Shown one piece after another: positions 55,090-64,000 of a DNA stretch of 64,000 bases (position 1 is its first letter; the number at the start of each line of letters is the position of its first letter). Position numbers and translations under genes: made by a program. Origin of the DNA: Chaetoderma sp. LZ-2023a (Eukaryota; Mollusca; Caudofoveata; Chaetodermatida; Chaetodermatidae); the NCBI GenBank assembly GCA_034401795.1, contig JAVVLW010001232.1, positions 1 to 64,000 on the forward strand. Reading direction: 5' to 3'. The notes under the pieces were generated by a model. That model did no database searches. It was not told the DNA's origin and saw nothing but the letters and a program-made list of their open reading frames with translations.

Positions 55090-56734
55090 AGGATTATTGA
55101 GAACAAATGCCCTTCCTGCCACCGTTTTGTGAAGGCACGCTTTTTCCCTCATGACTGCACTAGGTGCAGTACGTGTGGGCCTCTTCTAAATTGCCATGTG
55201 TGGAGTCGTGGCCGGTGGAGGTTTTAACTGATTTTTTAAATCAGCAGGTAAAGGACCGGGCGACAGACGAGAAGAGGCATCTGGAAAAGGAGTGTGGTAA
55301 GAAGAGGAAGGCGTCCATGCCAGACATGGAGGCCTTCCGTCTTGAAATGATGGGAGAAATGAAGAAGACGATCACTGATCTTGTCCCGGAGTTGCTTCGC
55401 AGCTTGCTTCCCGGGTCAAGTTCGTCATTGTCTTCTTCATTTGCTCCGGGACAGAGTGTTCCCGTCTCTGGGTCTGGTTCTCTTAGCAAAGCAGTTTTCA
55501 TTATGTACCCAGAGACGGCTCCTGTTGGTCCGGCGCTGAGGCTTGCCTCGCCTGTGGACCCGGGAGCGAAAGCCATGGCCTTGGGCGCTCGCTTATCGAG
55601 TGCTTTAGAGCAGCCTAAGGCTAAGGGTATCAGCGCCCCACGCGATATCCCTCCTGCCCAGGCCGAGCTTGATCCCCTTTCAAGCTTGGCGTATAAACTT
55701 TCTGGGCAGGAAGAAGAGGACACTGTTATGGCCTACCGATGAGCCGATGGCCGTCCATACCGTATCCCTCGGCTTGCAGAGAGTTACCATGAGGAAGGCC
55801 TGGACTGTGACGTCATGTTTTTAGCCTCTCCCTTGCGGGTCCGTATGGCTTCCCTGGCTTTCCAGGAGTATCTTCATCTCCGGCCATTACTCCACCAGTG
55901 AATGTGGTTGAGGACGACGATGGCCCTAGGCTCGTCGAACATTCACAGGTGGCCACCGAGGAAGACTGGCTGGATGCTTGCCAATGGCTGGTGAACATCA
56001 AGCCAGAACTCCAGGTGGATCCACCAGCTTCCCAGCGGGACCAGCGCCCGTGGTTGGGAGGGAAACCGGTGATGAGCACCATGCCATCTCTGCCGTATGC
56101 GGAGAATATCGTTGATATGTTCGCTGCAGCAGAGACGTCCATTCTGCCGAAAGGACGCCTTGCGAAGGCCCCTCGCGAGGTGGCACGGCGCTGCGTATAA
56201 GTTCTGATCTATATCAGAAGTATGGCGTCGTTCCAAAGCCTTGCACGGATGACCGTGCGGCTTTGGGCAAAGACACGCAGCCTGGGTCCCAGTCTGACAC
56301 GGGGCCCTTGTGCGCTAGCGCTGCGGGACACGGAGGAAAGTACGAGAGGAGCCATCTTGGCTTTCTCGCACGTTTCCCAGCTGCTACAGGGGGTAGTAGC
56401 AGCATCCGTGGCCCGCCAAACTTCTCCTCTTGCAGTCCAGAGAGCCATCCAGGATGGCATTAACCTGGCTCTGGACTGCATGACGAGATCCGTAACCAGG
56501 AGTTTACTGGTGAGGCGCACATTTGCCCTTGACAATTTGTGCCCCTCGCAGGACCTGTACAATCGGCTTCTTCGGACGCCGATGGCAGGTCCAGGGTTGT
56601 TTGGAGGTGAAGGATGTCTGCACCTTCAACAAACCGTAAACCTGGTGAACAACCAGAGGGCGCTGCGAGAGCAGTTTGAAGTGCTCCGCAGGGAGCATGT
56701 TCGAGCAGCGTCCCCTGCCTTCCACCCTCAGTAG
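55090..56734 (+). pseudogene. DIRS-2 gag-like protein, broken
   Basis: Cysteine cluster NKCPSCHRFVKARFFPHDCT and CSTCGPLL, then after a frameshift VLTDFLNQQVKDRATDEKRH, PDMEAFRLEMMGEMKKTITD and LVPELLRSLLPG (to 55742). Next, EEDWLDACQWLVNIKPEL and VDMFAAAETSILPKGRLAKA (55898-56200). Last, RAIQDGINLALDCMTRSVTR and LCPSQDLYNRLLRTPMAGPG (56222-56734). At least three frame changes or stops. About 300 bp of the DIRS-1 Pro/Gly-rich middle has no counterpart. Confidence 0.82.
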
Positions 56735-56815
56735 GCTAGACGTGGTGGTGGCCTTGTCAGAGGCCAACCACCTACGCAGCATCGGCCATGGCAATGACAG
56801 GGTAAGCCAGCCGAG

Positions 56816-58250
56816 GTGCATGTGACGCTGGTAGAGGAGCACGGGGTTCTGGTCGTGGGAGCCGAACCTGATGGGTCGCCTCTCAAAAAGACCACACCAG
56901 TGCTGCTAGGACAGCCACCAGAGACAGTTCTTCTCTTGCACTTCTCGGGTTCACCTCAGTCCTTAGGTGCACCCGTGGAAGGCCGTCTGGCCTTTCACAT
57001 GCAAGAGTGGGAGAGGGTTACTCTGGACCGCTCAGTCTTGCGATGGCTTTCAGTCGGTTACCATCCCGACTGGATTTCAAATCAGCCATCGCGCCTGTCT
57101 CTGGTTCCGATCTGGACTCAAAATCCAAGAGATCCAGATCAACGGTTGTGTATAGAGGAAGAAATTCAATCCCTCATACTAAAACACGCTATTCAACCGG
57201 CACAAAAATGTCCAGGTTATTATTCAACCGTGTTCCTAGTGACAAAAAGCAGTGGAGGGTGGAGACCACTTCTCAACCTCAAACCGCTCAACAGGTTTAT
57301 CCTCACACCAAGTTTCAAAATGGAAACTGTGAGAACGGTGTTAGCAGGATTGAGGAAGGGAATGTGGACAGCATCAATAGATCTAAAAGATGCCTATTTT
57401 CACATCCCCATTGCGAAGAGCTTTCGTCGGTTCCTGAGATTTGCATTTCAGGGCCGCCAATGGGAATTCAGTGTTCTCCTATTTGGTATATCGACGGCTC
57501 CTCGGGTTTCACTCGAGTGGTCCAAGCTATGATGTCATACCTCCGCAGGAGAGACATAGCAATCCACACGTACATAAACGACTGGCTGTTAAAGGCACAC
57601 ACTCAAAAAAGTCTATCAGCAAATCTGGAGATAGTTTTGAAAACTCTTACAGATCTAGGCTGGATAATCAACTTTCAAAAGTCAGAGCTGACACCATCCC
57701 AAAAGTTTGTTTACCTGGGCATGTTCTTCGATCTAGAGATAGGATATGTTTATCCATCTCAAGAGAGAGTAGAAACACTCATCTCAGTCATACAGTCAGT
57801 GTGCAACAGTCGTCATGTGATGACACAGGTCTACTTGAGAATGTTGGGGTTGATGGTTTCTTTGGAACCAGTCATTCCTCAGGCAGCCTTACGCCGGCGG
57901 CCGATCCAGTTATTTCTCATGACATAGTGGACCCAGAGTATGGGTTTCCTGGACTCAAAAGTGTCAGTGTTGGAACCTCTTATTCACCGCCTTCAATGGT
58001 GGGTGAAGAGAGAAAATCTCCTGGCAGGGGTGACGTTGTCACCTCCCCACCCTCAGTTAACAATGTGTACAGATGCATCAATGGAGGGATGGGGAGCTTG
58101 CCTGGAAGAAAACAAAGTATCAGGGCTTTGGAATCTGGATCAGTCAAGAGAACATATCAATCTGCTGGAAATGCGAGCAGTGGTCTTAGCCATAGAACAC
58201 TTCCTAGAGAAGCAAGAGTGTTCTGGTTCGATCAGAATACAACAGTAGTG
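56816..58250 (+). pseudogene. DIRS-2 reverse transcriptase and RNase H, broken
   Basis: CIEEEIQSLILKHAIQPAQK, PGYYSTVFLVTKSSGGWRP and ASIDLKDAYFHIPIAKSF are in one frame (to about 57515). The frame then shifts to RVVQAMMSYLRRRDIAIHTY. The catalytic box reads YINDW (AAC at 57577-57579) instead of YIDDW, destroying the metal-binding pair. A TAG at 57925-57927 replaces the Gln codon of LMTQW. RNase H (LTMCTDASMEGWGACLEENK) follows in the same frame until about 58230, where a deletion shifts it again. The shared RT-RNase H frame here shows the ancestral arrangement. Confidence 0.9.
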
Positions 58251-59007
58251 ACTTACATAAACCGCCAGGGCGGAACGAAGTCGCCCAGTCTCTGTATGAT
58301 GACGTGGAAACTGCTTTGCTGGTGCCTAGATCATGGGATTTCCCTGAAAGCAGTTCATATTCCGGGAAGGCTAAATCTATTAGCAGACTCATTGAGCCGA
58401 AGAATGAGCATTCTTCCCACGGAACGGCAACTAAATCAATGTGTGGCGGATCGCCTGTTCAACCACTGGGGCAAGCCCAACATAGATTTATTCGCAACGA
58501 ACAAGAATGCGAAGATGACGACGTGCGTTTCTCCGGTTCCAGATCCGAAGCGCTATCACAATAGATGCGTTAGCCATCAGTTGGGGGGGGGGGGGGGGAG
58601 GAATGTATGCATATGCATTCCCGCCAGCAATCCTGATTCCCAAAGTTCTCCAGAAAATCAGGCAGCAAGAATGCCAAGTGCTTCTGATCGCCCCAAATTG
58701 GCCAAGCCGATCATGGTATACGGATCTGCTGGACCTTCTGGTCTGCAATCCTGTTCCTCTGCCTCTGATGGACAACATAATCTTCCAGGGCAAGGCCTTG
58801 CACAACAACCAGTCAATGTTCCAATTGACTGCGTGGATGTTGTCAAGGAATCAGCAGTTACGGAGCGTTTTTCTGAGCAAGCAGCCATGTTTATGGCCAA
58901 AGCCAGGAGGGGGTCAACCTCCAGAGCATATAATTATAAAATCAACAGATTTGCTGAATGGTGCTCAAAAAGATGTATTAACCCAATGGAAGCATCTATT
59001 CAGGTAG
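58251..59007 (+). pseudogene. DIRS-2 RNase H end and methyltransferase-like segment
   Basis: TTVVTYINRQGGTKSPS-like RNase H end and HIPGRLNLLADSLSRRMSIL are present, then KPNIDLFATNKNAKMTTCVS. A 15-G expansion at 58584-58598 lies where DIRS-1 reads SWAGMYAYAFPP, and it breaks the frame. MYAYAFPPAILIPKVLQKIR through LLIAPNWPSRSWYTDLL resumes at 58603-59007. Confidence 0.85.
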
Positions 59008-59760
59008 TAGCCGATTTCCTCTGTCTCCTTTTGATGCCTATAGCCTCGAGCCTAACTCTATTGCTGGCTACAAGTCAGCTTTAATGTCAGTTATCCCTTG
59101 CTTGGCTATTACGGGAAGTGATGAAGTATGTAATCTAAATACTTTAATCAAAGGCATGGGTAATCTAAGACCGAGGAATCCTTCAGTGATTCCGTCTTGG
59201 AGTTTATCGTTAGTACTTCAAGTATTAGCAGATAAACCCTTTGAACCATTAAGCTCCATTTCCATGAAAATGTTGACGCTTAAAACAGTTGTTCTGATTG
59301 CTGCAACTTCAGCCAGACGAAGAAGTGAAATACATGCTTTGTCAGCAGAGCCAGACCGTCTTTAAAATATCCTGGTCAGCCTATAGTTTTATCCGCTTTG
59401 TCTATTTTTGATCGTAATTCAAAGGCTTGGTGTCCAGTCCGTGCATTAACGTGTTATAAACAACATACACAGGAATGGCGGACGGACCCTAGTGCTTTAT
59501 GGCTATCTTACATTGAACCCCATGGGAGAGCTTCTAAAGATACCATTTCTAGGTGGATTGTGGAATGCATCCAGCATTGCCACAAAGCCGCCACGGGTAA
59601 AAAAGTTGACATGGCCAAGGCTCAGTGTCCATGGCGTAGTGACATCCACGGCTCTGTTTAGCGGAGTGCCGGTGGATGACATTATGTCAGTAGCACAATG
59701 GCACTGAGTCTAGTTTTACAAATCATTACCTACGTGACACGTCAAATCCACTTGCCTTAT
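58855..59760 (+). pseudogene. DIRS-2 tyrosine recombinase, broken
   Basis: FMAKARRGSTSRAYNYKINR and FAEWCSKR lead to a frameshift near 59030. 59084-59365 holds NLRPRNPSVIPSWSLSLVLQ and TSARRRSEIHALSAE (box I Arg). After a stop, WCPVRALTCYKQHTQEWRTD and SALWLSYIEPHGRASKDTIS (59398-59600) include a segment DIRS-1 has lost. The box II region reads LSVHGVV where DIRS-1 has HSVRGVV: two bases are missing and Arg is replaced by His. The Tyr region (TNHYLRD) is near 59723-59740 in another frame. Confidence 0.87.
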
Positions 59761-60322
59761 CGATTTTACATAAACGTTAAATCTGTATATAAATTTGTAA
59801 ATATTGTACATAAGGCCGTTGACTCACACTCAGTGCAATTTAGTGGGGGGAATCCCTGCTTTTCTGTACTGTACCTATCATCGCCAGCAGTGATCAAAGG
59901 GGAATCTCATCAAAATAGGTTAGTCCTATATATGGTGATGGTTATTTTTTGTCACGTTTTTTTAATTACTTACTAAAATGGTGATGGTTTTGTGTTCTTT
60001 GTGGTTCCATCTGAGAGTATACGAAATGAAGCTTTTGTCCGATGTCTTATAGTACTTTAGCATGAGTACATAGAGAGTGTATAGGACATTGAATTCATCG
60101 CTCCCTCTTTAAAAGAGGGGGGTGGGGTGGAGCGGATGTGAAACAGTCATTACTCTCAACATCGGTCGTGTTATCCGATGTCCAAATCATTTCCTGATTG
60201 TGTTTACATACGCAATTTCAGATGTTTGTTGTGCTCTAAAAGCAAAAGCTTGCTCTTCCAGGGATGAGCCGGTCTTCTGACCTTCGCCTCCCTTCTGCCG
60301 AATTCTCTTACAAATTCTGGCT
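59761..60322. other. DIRS-2 3' non-coding region
   Basis: Lies between recombinase end and ICR. It shares motifs with 50192-50724 of DIRS-1 (GAGAGTATACGAAA.GAGCTTTT.GT, AGAGAGTGTATAGGACATTGA, GTGTTATCCGATG, CTTCGCCTCCCTTCTGCCGA). A G-rich run occurs at the same relative place in both copies. No gene. Confidence 0.75.
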
Positions 60323-60412
60323 ATATCATGAAGTATCAGGGTGGTAAGTATACTCTTGATGTGAAATAAACAAAATCACGGATTTCTTTTTTCATGAGAG
60401 AGTTGATACTTA
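60323..60412 (+). repeat. DIRS-2 internal complementary region (ICR)
   Basis: ATCATGAAGTATCAGGGTGG ... AGTATACTCTTGATGTGAAA joined to TAAACAAAATCACGGATTTC ... GAGAGAGTTGATACTTA. The halves are inverse to the left (53986 onward) and right (to 60704) extremities. It abuts the right ITR without the insert seen in DIRS-1. Confidence 0.93.
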
Positions 60413-60704
60413 CCACCCTGATACGATCCCTGCCTCTCCGCCCCACAGGAGGCTCGGTCTATCGGCGTTTTATGTTGCTATTAGGTCAGCCAATATTTTG
60501 GAATAGAATGAGTCAGCCCTGCGCATGTGCGAGTTTGGGCTGCACATCCGCTGGTCTGTCAGTTGTGTAACCTACTCAGTGGGGGCGGTTTCTTTTTAAT
60601 TCTGAGTATTATTGAAGCTAGGTCGATATCTAGGAAATATCATGAAGTGTCAGGGTGGTAAGTATCAACTCTCTCGTGAAAAAATAAATCCGTGATTTCG
60701 TTTA
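60413..60704 (+). repeat. DIRS-2 right inverted terminal repeat
   Basis: ATCCGCTGGTCTGTCAGTTG, GTGGGGGCGGTTTCTTTTTA and CTAGGTCGATATCTAGGAAA are the inverse of the left ITR. It ends GTGATTTCGTTTA and is followed directly by tandem-repeat sequence (GTTCAAGGGAACTTGATTGG). Confidence 0.9.
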
Positions 60705-60930
60705 GTTCAAGGGAACTTGATTGGCCAAATGGTTTGACGGCCATCTTGGATAATATATTTTTTGCCAAAGCAACTCCAGAACTTCTGAACGGATTGGGCC
60801 GCAATTTGGGAGATAAGTGCCATTGAAGTTTGTTCAAGGGAAGGAGCTACGTCAGAAACATGGCCGCAGTGGACAAATCAAAATGTAGCGTGTTTGGCGG
60901 CCATATTGGACTTGCAAAAATGTCCACAAA
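60705..60930. repeat. ~600-bp tandem repeat, continuation right of DIRS-2
   Basis: Resumes the unit broken at 53982 (TTCAAGGGAACTTGATTGGC, TTTGACGGCCATCTTGGAT, GAAACATGGCCGCAGTGG, AAATGTAGCGTGTTTGGCGG). Confidence 0.88.
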
Positions 60931-61252
60931 CTCATTTAAAAGACTACTAAACCACCCACCAACAATTTTGATAAACTGCACTATAGGACGAGTATGCCGC
61001 TACTATCGTAGCTACTCAAAGCTACCATGTTATCAATCTAAAAATAGAGGCGTGGCTTCTACGAGAACACACCTCGAATGTATTGACCGGCCATCTTATT
61101 ACGTCATGTCAGCGACTAGACTGTTACACAGACTCCACTTTGGCGACCAGACATATCGGGACCCAGTCCATCTCCATAGCGGACTGTAAAAGGAACACTA
61201 TTGATCGTGTTGATTTTGGTATCATCTTAACCTCTGTATTACTAGCTTAATA

Positions 61253-62547
61253 TGAGGTGTTCAGTTTATTTTGTCACAAGATTGCACGATTTCTTTCTGC
61301 ACACTTTTGGTCAATTGTCTCATTCACAATACCTTTTTACAAAGCCCACAGGCTTACCGACATGCTAGTTTAGTTTGTTAAAGGTTTTCAACATGCCAAG
61401 ACATAAAATAAGCAAGAGAGCGGAGGGTATAATTCTCCATCTTTTGATGAGGGGAATGACGCCGTCACTGATCAGAAATGAACTTTTGCAAGAAAATGTC
61501 AGTGTCAGAGCACCATTTATCGCGTAAAGAATAACATCGAAAAAGAACGACAATTGACGAATCTAACACATGGAAAATCTGCTACGTTGAAAATCAGAAG
61601 AAGACGAACTGTAGTATCAAAATAAGTGATAGACAAAGTGAAGAAAATGATAGCAAGAATTAACTCACCGACACAACGTGAGATGAGCAATCTATTAGGA
61701 ATTAGTTTGGGATCCGTAAATAACACCATAAGCAGTGTTATCAAGGCAAAACTTAGAAAAAAATGTTTGGTTCATAATCTATCCCTAGAGCAGGTTGAAA
61801 AGAGGAGGAAGAGGAGCTGGAGATTGTACCTGAAGCTGTGTGTGGGGAAGTGGAAAAACTTTGTCACCACAGATGAGGCTATGTTTTATCTAGGTGGAAG
61901 CTACGGAAAACGGCGAGTCTGTTATGTTAGGAAAGGACAAATTGATATGGATAAGTTGAAGTTTGTTAAACGTGACAGTTTCGCGCCTGGTTTCATGGTA
62001 TGGGCAGGCGTTAGTTATTACGGAAAGACCAGTCTTAAATTCATTGATCGGAATGTGAAAATCAATGCTGATTATTACATCAAACATGTTTTGATACCCT
62101 TTTTGAAACATGATGTTCCCAAATTATTCCCAGGGAACAAACAGAAGGACATGGTTTTTCACCAAGATAGTGCCTCCTCTCATACTGCACGAAAGAGCTT
62201 AACATACTTAAAGCAGAACAATGTTAAATTCATTAGCCCTGAAGAATGGATGCCGAAGTCGCTGGATGCTGCCTCTATGGACTTTAGTATCTGGGGGATT
62301 GTCAAGCGCCGTCTACAGAAGCGGAAAGTTACAAGTCTTAACAGGCTAAAACGTGCTCTCAAAACCGAATGGAAGGCAAACTGTGATCAATAAAGCCCTT
62401 TCTTCTTGGCCTAAGCACTGTAGACTGATATATCATGCTCATGGGTCTGAAATTGAACATCTTCTGCAATGAAATTATTTTGTGATAAATTATTGTTGAT
62501 TAAATACTTATTTGAAATTTGTGACAAAATAAACTGAACACCTCTCG
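61253..62547 (+). mobile_element. Mariner-family (DD37D, maT-like) transposon, 1295 bp
   Basis: TIRs GAGGTGTTCAGTTTATTTTG TCACAA (61254-61279) and the inverse (62519-62544), 26 bp perfect. The outermost bases differ (TGAGG vs CGAGAGG), suggesting a 2-bp loss on the left. TA at 61251-61252 and 62548-62549 is the target duplication, confirmed by the single TA at the paralogous empty site. The inner transposase gene is damaged, but both ends are present. Confidence 0.95.
61393..62393 (+). pseudogene. Mariner (DD37D) transposase, broken
   Basis: The ATG at 61393 opens MPRHKISKRAEGIILHLLMR, the first helix-turn-helix. A frameshift near 61500 leads to TIYRVKNNIEKERQLTNLTH, and a TAA at 61623-61625 precedes VIDKVKKMIARINSPTQREM and the second HTH. 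From there 255 codons are open. Catalytic residues counted from 61626 are D83 (FVTTDEAMFYL), D181 (FHQDSASSHTA) and D219 (AASMDFSIWG), with 37 residues between the last two. This is the DD37D signature. It ends at KANCDQ. One frameshift and one stop are the only lesions, so decay is mild. Confidence 0.95.
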
Positions 62548-62678
62548 TACAGACATTAAAATTGATCCACCCAGTGGTTCATGTGATATCAATATCCACG
62601 CAACGTCGGCAAATTCTTGACCTCATTTTGTGTGCGACAGATTTGAATTTTATGACAAATTCAGAGGGACTATTTTTA

Positions 62679-64000
62679 CCTCACCTGGCCTGAAAAGCCA
62701 AGTGAGCTTGCGCCATGGCAACCATCCATCGTGTGTCTGTCCATCGTCCGTCCATCCATCCGTCAACTTTTCCTTTAAACGACCTTTTCTCAAGAACCTC
62801 TTGGGCCGATTTCAATTATATTTGGCAGGACGCATCCTTAGGGCATAGGGATCCAAATTTGTTCAAATCGAGCCAAACGGCCCATTTGACCGGTGGCCAT
62901 CTTGGATTTTGGCCGATTTTAGGAAACGTCTTTAAAACTCTTCTTCTCCGAAACCACTTGAGGAATCGATTCAAAACTCATGAAACATCATCTAGGGAAA
63001 GAGGTAAGCCAAGTTTGTTCAAGAAGACTTGATTGACCAAATGGTTCGATGGCCATCTTTGATGACCTAGTTTTCCCGAAAACGACTTCTCCAAACCTGC
63101 TGAAGGGATCAGGCCAAAATTTGGGAGATATGATCAGGGACTAAGGGCCATTAAAGGTTGTTCAAGGGAAGTTGATCCGTCCAAAAACATGGTGCCATAG
63201 GCCAATCAAAATGTAGCGTGTTTGGCGGCCATATTGGATTTTTTTATATGATGGATTTTGAGGCCGAAATTGGTACTATATATGGTTTTGGGTATTCTGA
63301 GCTCAAATTTGCCATTTTTGAAACTGTCGGATAAATGGTTTGGTGGCCAACTTGGATTATTTTCCCACCAAAGGTGCCCATATTAAAGCAATGGGAAATT
63401 TAAAATGTCTTCTGGAGACCTACTAGGCCGATTTCAATTATATTTAGCAGGAAGCATCCTTAGGGCATAGGGATCCAAGTTTGTTCAAATGAAGCCGATC
63501 AGCTAATTTGCCTGAATCTTGGATTTTGTCCGATTTTAGGAAACGTCTTTAAAACTCTTCTTCTCCGAAACCACTTGAGGAATCGATTCAAAACTTATGA
63601 AACCTCATCTAGGGAAAGACGTAAGCCAAGTTTGCTCAAGTCGACTTGATTGACAAAATGGTTTGGTGGCCATCTTGGATGACCTAGTTTCCCTGAAAAC
63701 GACTTCCAGAACCGCTGAAGGGATCAAGCTGAAATTTGTGAGATGATCAGGGACTAAGGGCCATTAATGTTGGTTCAAGGGAAGTTTCTCCGTCAAAAAA
63801 CATGGCCGCCGTGGGCCAATCAAAATGTAGCATGTTTGGTGGCCATATTGGATTTTTTTATTTGATGGATTTTGAGGCCAAAATTGCTTCTGTTTTTGGG
63901 TATTCTGAGCTCAAATTTGCAATTTTCAAAATTGTCGGATAAACAGTTTGACGGCCATCTTGGATAATTTTCTCGGCAAAAGCTCCCATGCTAAAGAATG
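62679..64000. repeat. ~620-bp tandem repeat array (two units, continues past the window)
   Basis: Starts with the hairpin CTCACCTGGCC...GCCAAGTGAG. Landmarks TATATTTGGCAGGACGCATC (62817) and TATATTTAGCAGGAAGCATC (63440) give a 623-bp period. ATTTTAGGAAACGTCTTTAA, GACTTGATTGAC.AAATGGTT and AAATGTAGCGTGTTTGGCGG recur. Same family as 52501-53982. Confidence 0.9.

Larger units (their letters stand above)
53983..60704 (+). mobile_element. DIRS-type retrotransposon, copy 2 (DIRS-2), ~6.7 kb
   Basis: Left extremity ACATCAAGAGTATACTTACC (53986), ICR at 60323-60412 and right ITR directly after it, ending CGTGATTTCGTTTA at about 60704. Gene order is the same as DIRS-1. Flanks AAGTTT and GTTCAAG restore the continuous tandem-repeat sequence seen elsewhere (CCAAGTTTGTTCAAG), with no target duplication, as expected for tyrosine-recombinase integration. 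Many stops, frameshifts and active-site substitutions make it inactive. Confidence 0.95.
61035..62670 (+). repeat. Dispersed repeat hosting a mariner (filled site)
   Basis: 61035-61252 (CTAAAAATAGAGGCGTGGCT ... CTGTATTACTAGCTTAATA) and 62548-62670 (TACAGACATTAAAATTGATC ... AATTCAGAGGGACTA) are the two halves of the repeat found uninterrupted, inverted, at 4257-4612. Non-coding. Confidence 0.85.

Overview
This is animal nuclear DNA made almost entirely of transposable elements and repeats. There are no operons or ribosome-binding sites, coding stretches are short and frameshifted, and the mobile elements (non-LTR LINEs, Penelope, DIRS, Tc1/mariner, TTAA-flanked MITEs, SINE-like) are typical of metazoans. 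The ~600-bp repeat opening with an AGCTCACCTGGC hairpin and the ~160-bp TGACCTTTGACC repeat suggest a marine invertebrate, perhaps a mollusc or brachiopod; that placement is inference. I found no convincing host gene.

Layout. 0-13 kb: mostly unidentified DNA with a LINE C-terminal scrap (3.4-3.9 kb), an inverted-repeat element (4.03-4.72 kb), duplicated blocks (7.75-8.25 kb, 10.06-12.37 kb) and microsatellites. 13.8-29.5 kb: LINE graveyard on both strands (at least four lineages), plus a Tc1-like transposon inserted in a TA microsatellite (20.75-22.40 kb) and a SINE-like insert with an 11-bp target duplication (27.39-27.67 kb). 30-34.3 kb: minisatellites, LINE 3' ends and a 285-bp tandem duplication. 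34.6-37.4 kb (minus strand): a long intact 706-codon ORF preceded in the same frame by a 191-codon ORF. It looks like a divergent DDE-type transposase with a coiled coil and possible Tudor-like tail, and I do not recognise its family. 37.5-38.3 kb: a cluster of TTAA-terminated MITEs. 38.94-41.52 kb: a Penelope-like element with terminal direct repeats and an 8-bp target duplication. 42.3-44.2 kb: a TTGGGCC repeat, a BED-finger hAT-like fragment, a MITE and a LINE scrap.

44.35-52.30 kb and 53.98-60.70 kb hold two related DIRS retrotransposons. Each has inverted terminal repeats, an internal complementary region equal to its joined extremities, gag, RT, RNase H, a methyltransferase-like segment and a tyrosine recombinase. 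Both share a probable phase-0 intron after a 17-codon first gag exon, and both are broken. The second sits inside the ~600-bp tandem repeat array (52.5-54.0, 60.7-60.9 kb).

61.25-62.55 kb: a DD37D mariner with TIRs and TA duplication, inserted in a repeat whose empty counterpart lies at 4.26-4.61 kb. 62.68-64 kb: more ~600-bp tandem repeat.

The genes do not form a pathway. Each set serves its own mobile element: transposases cut and paste, RT-bearing proteins copy through RNA, and non-autonomous repeats borrow their machinery. Nested insertions give a relative history: LINE before SINE, tandem array before DIRS-2, DIRS-1 before its 1.18-kb insert, old repeat before mariner.
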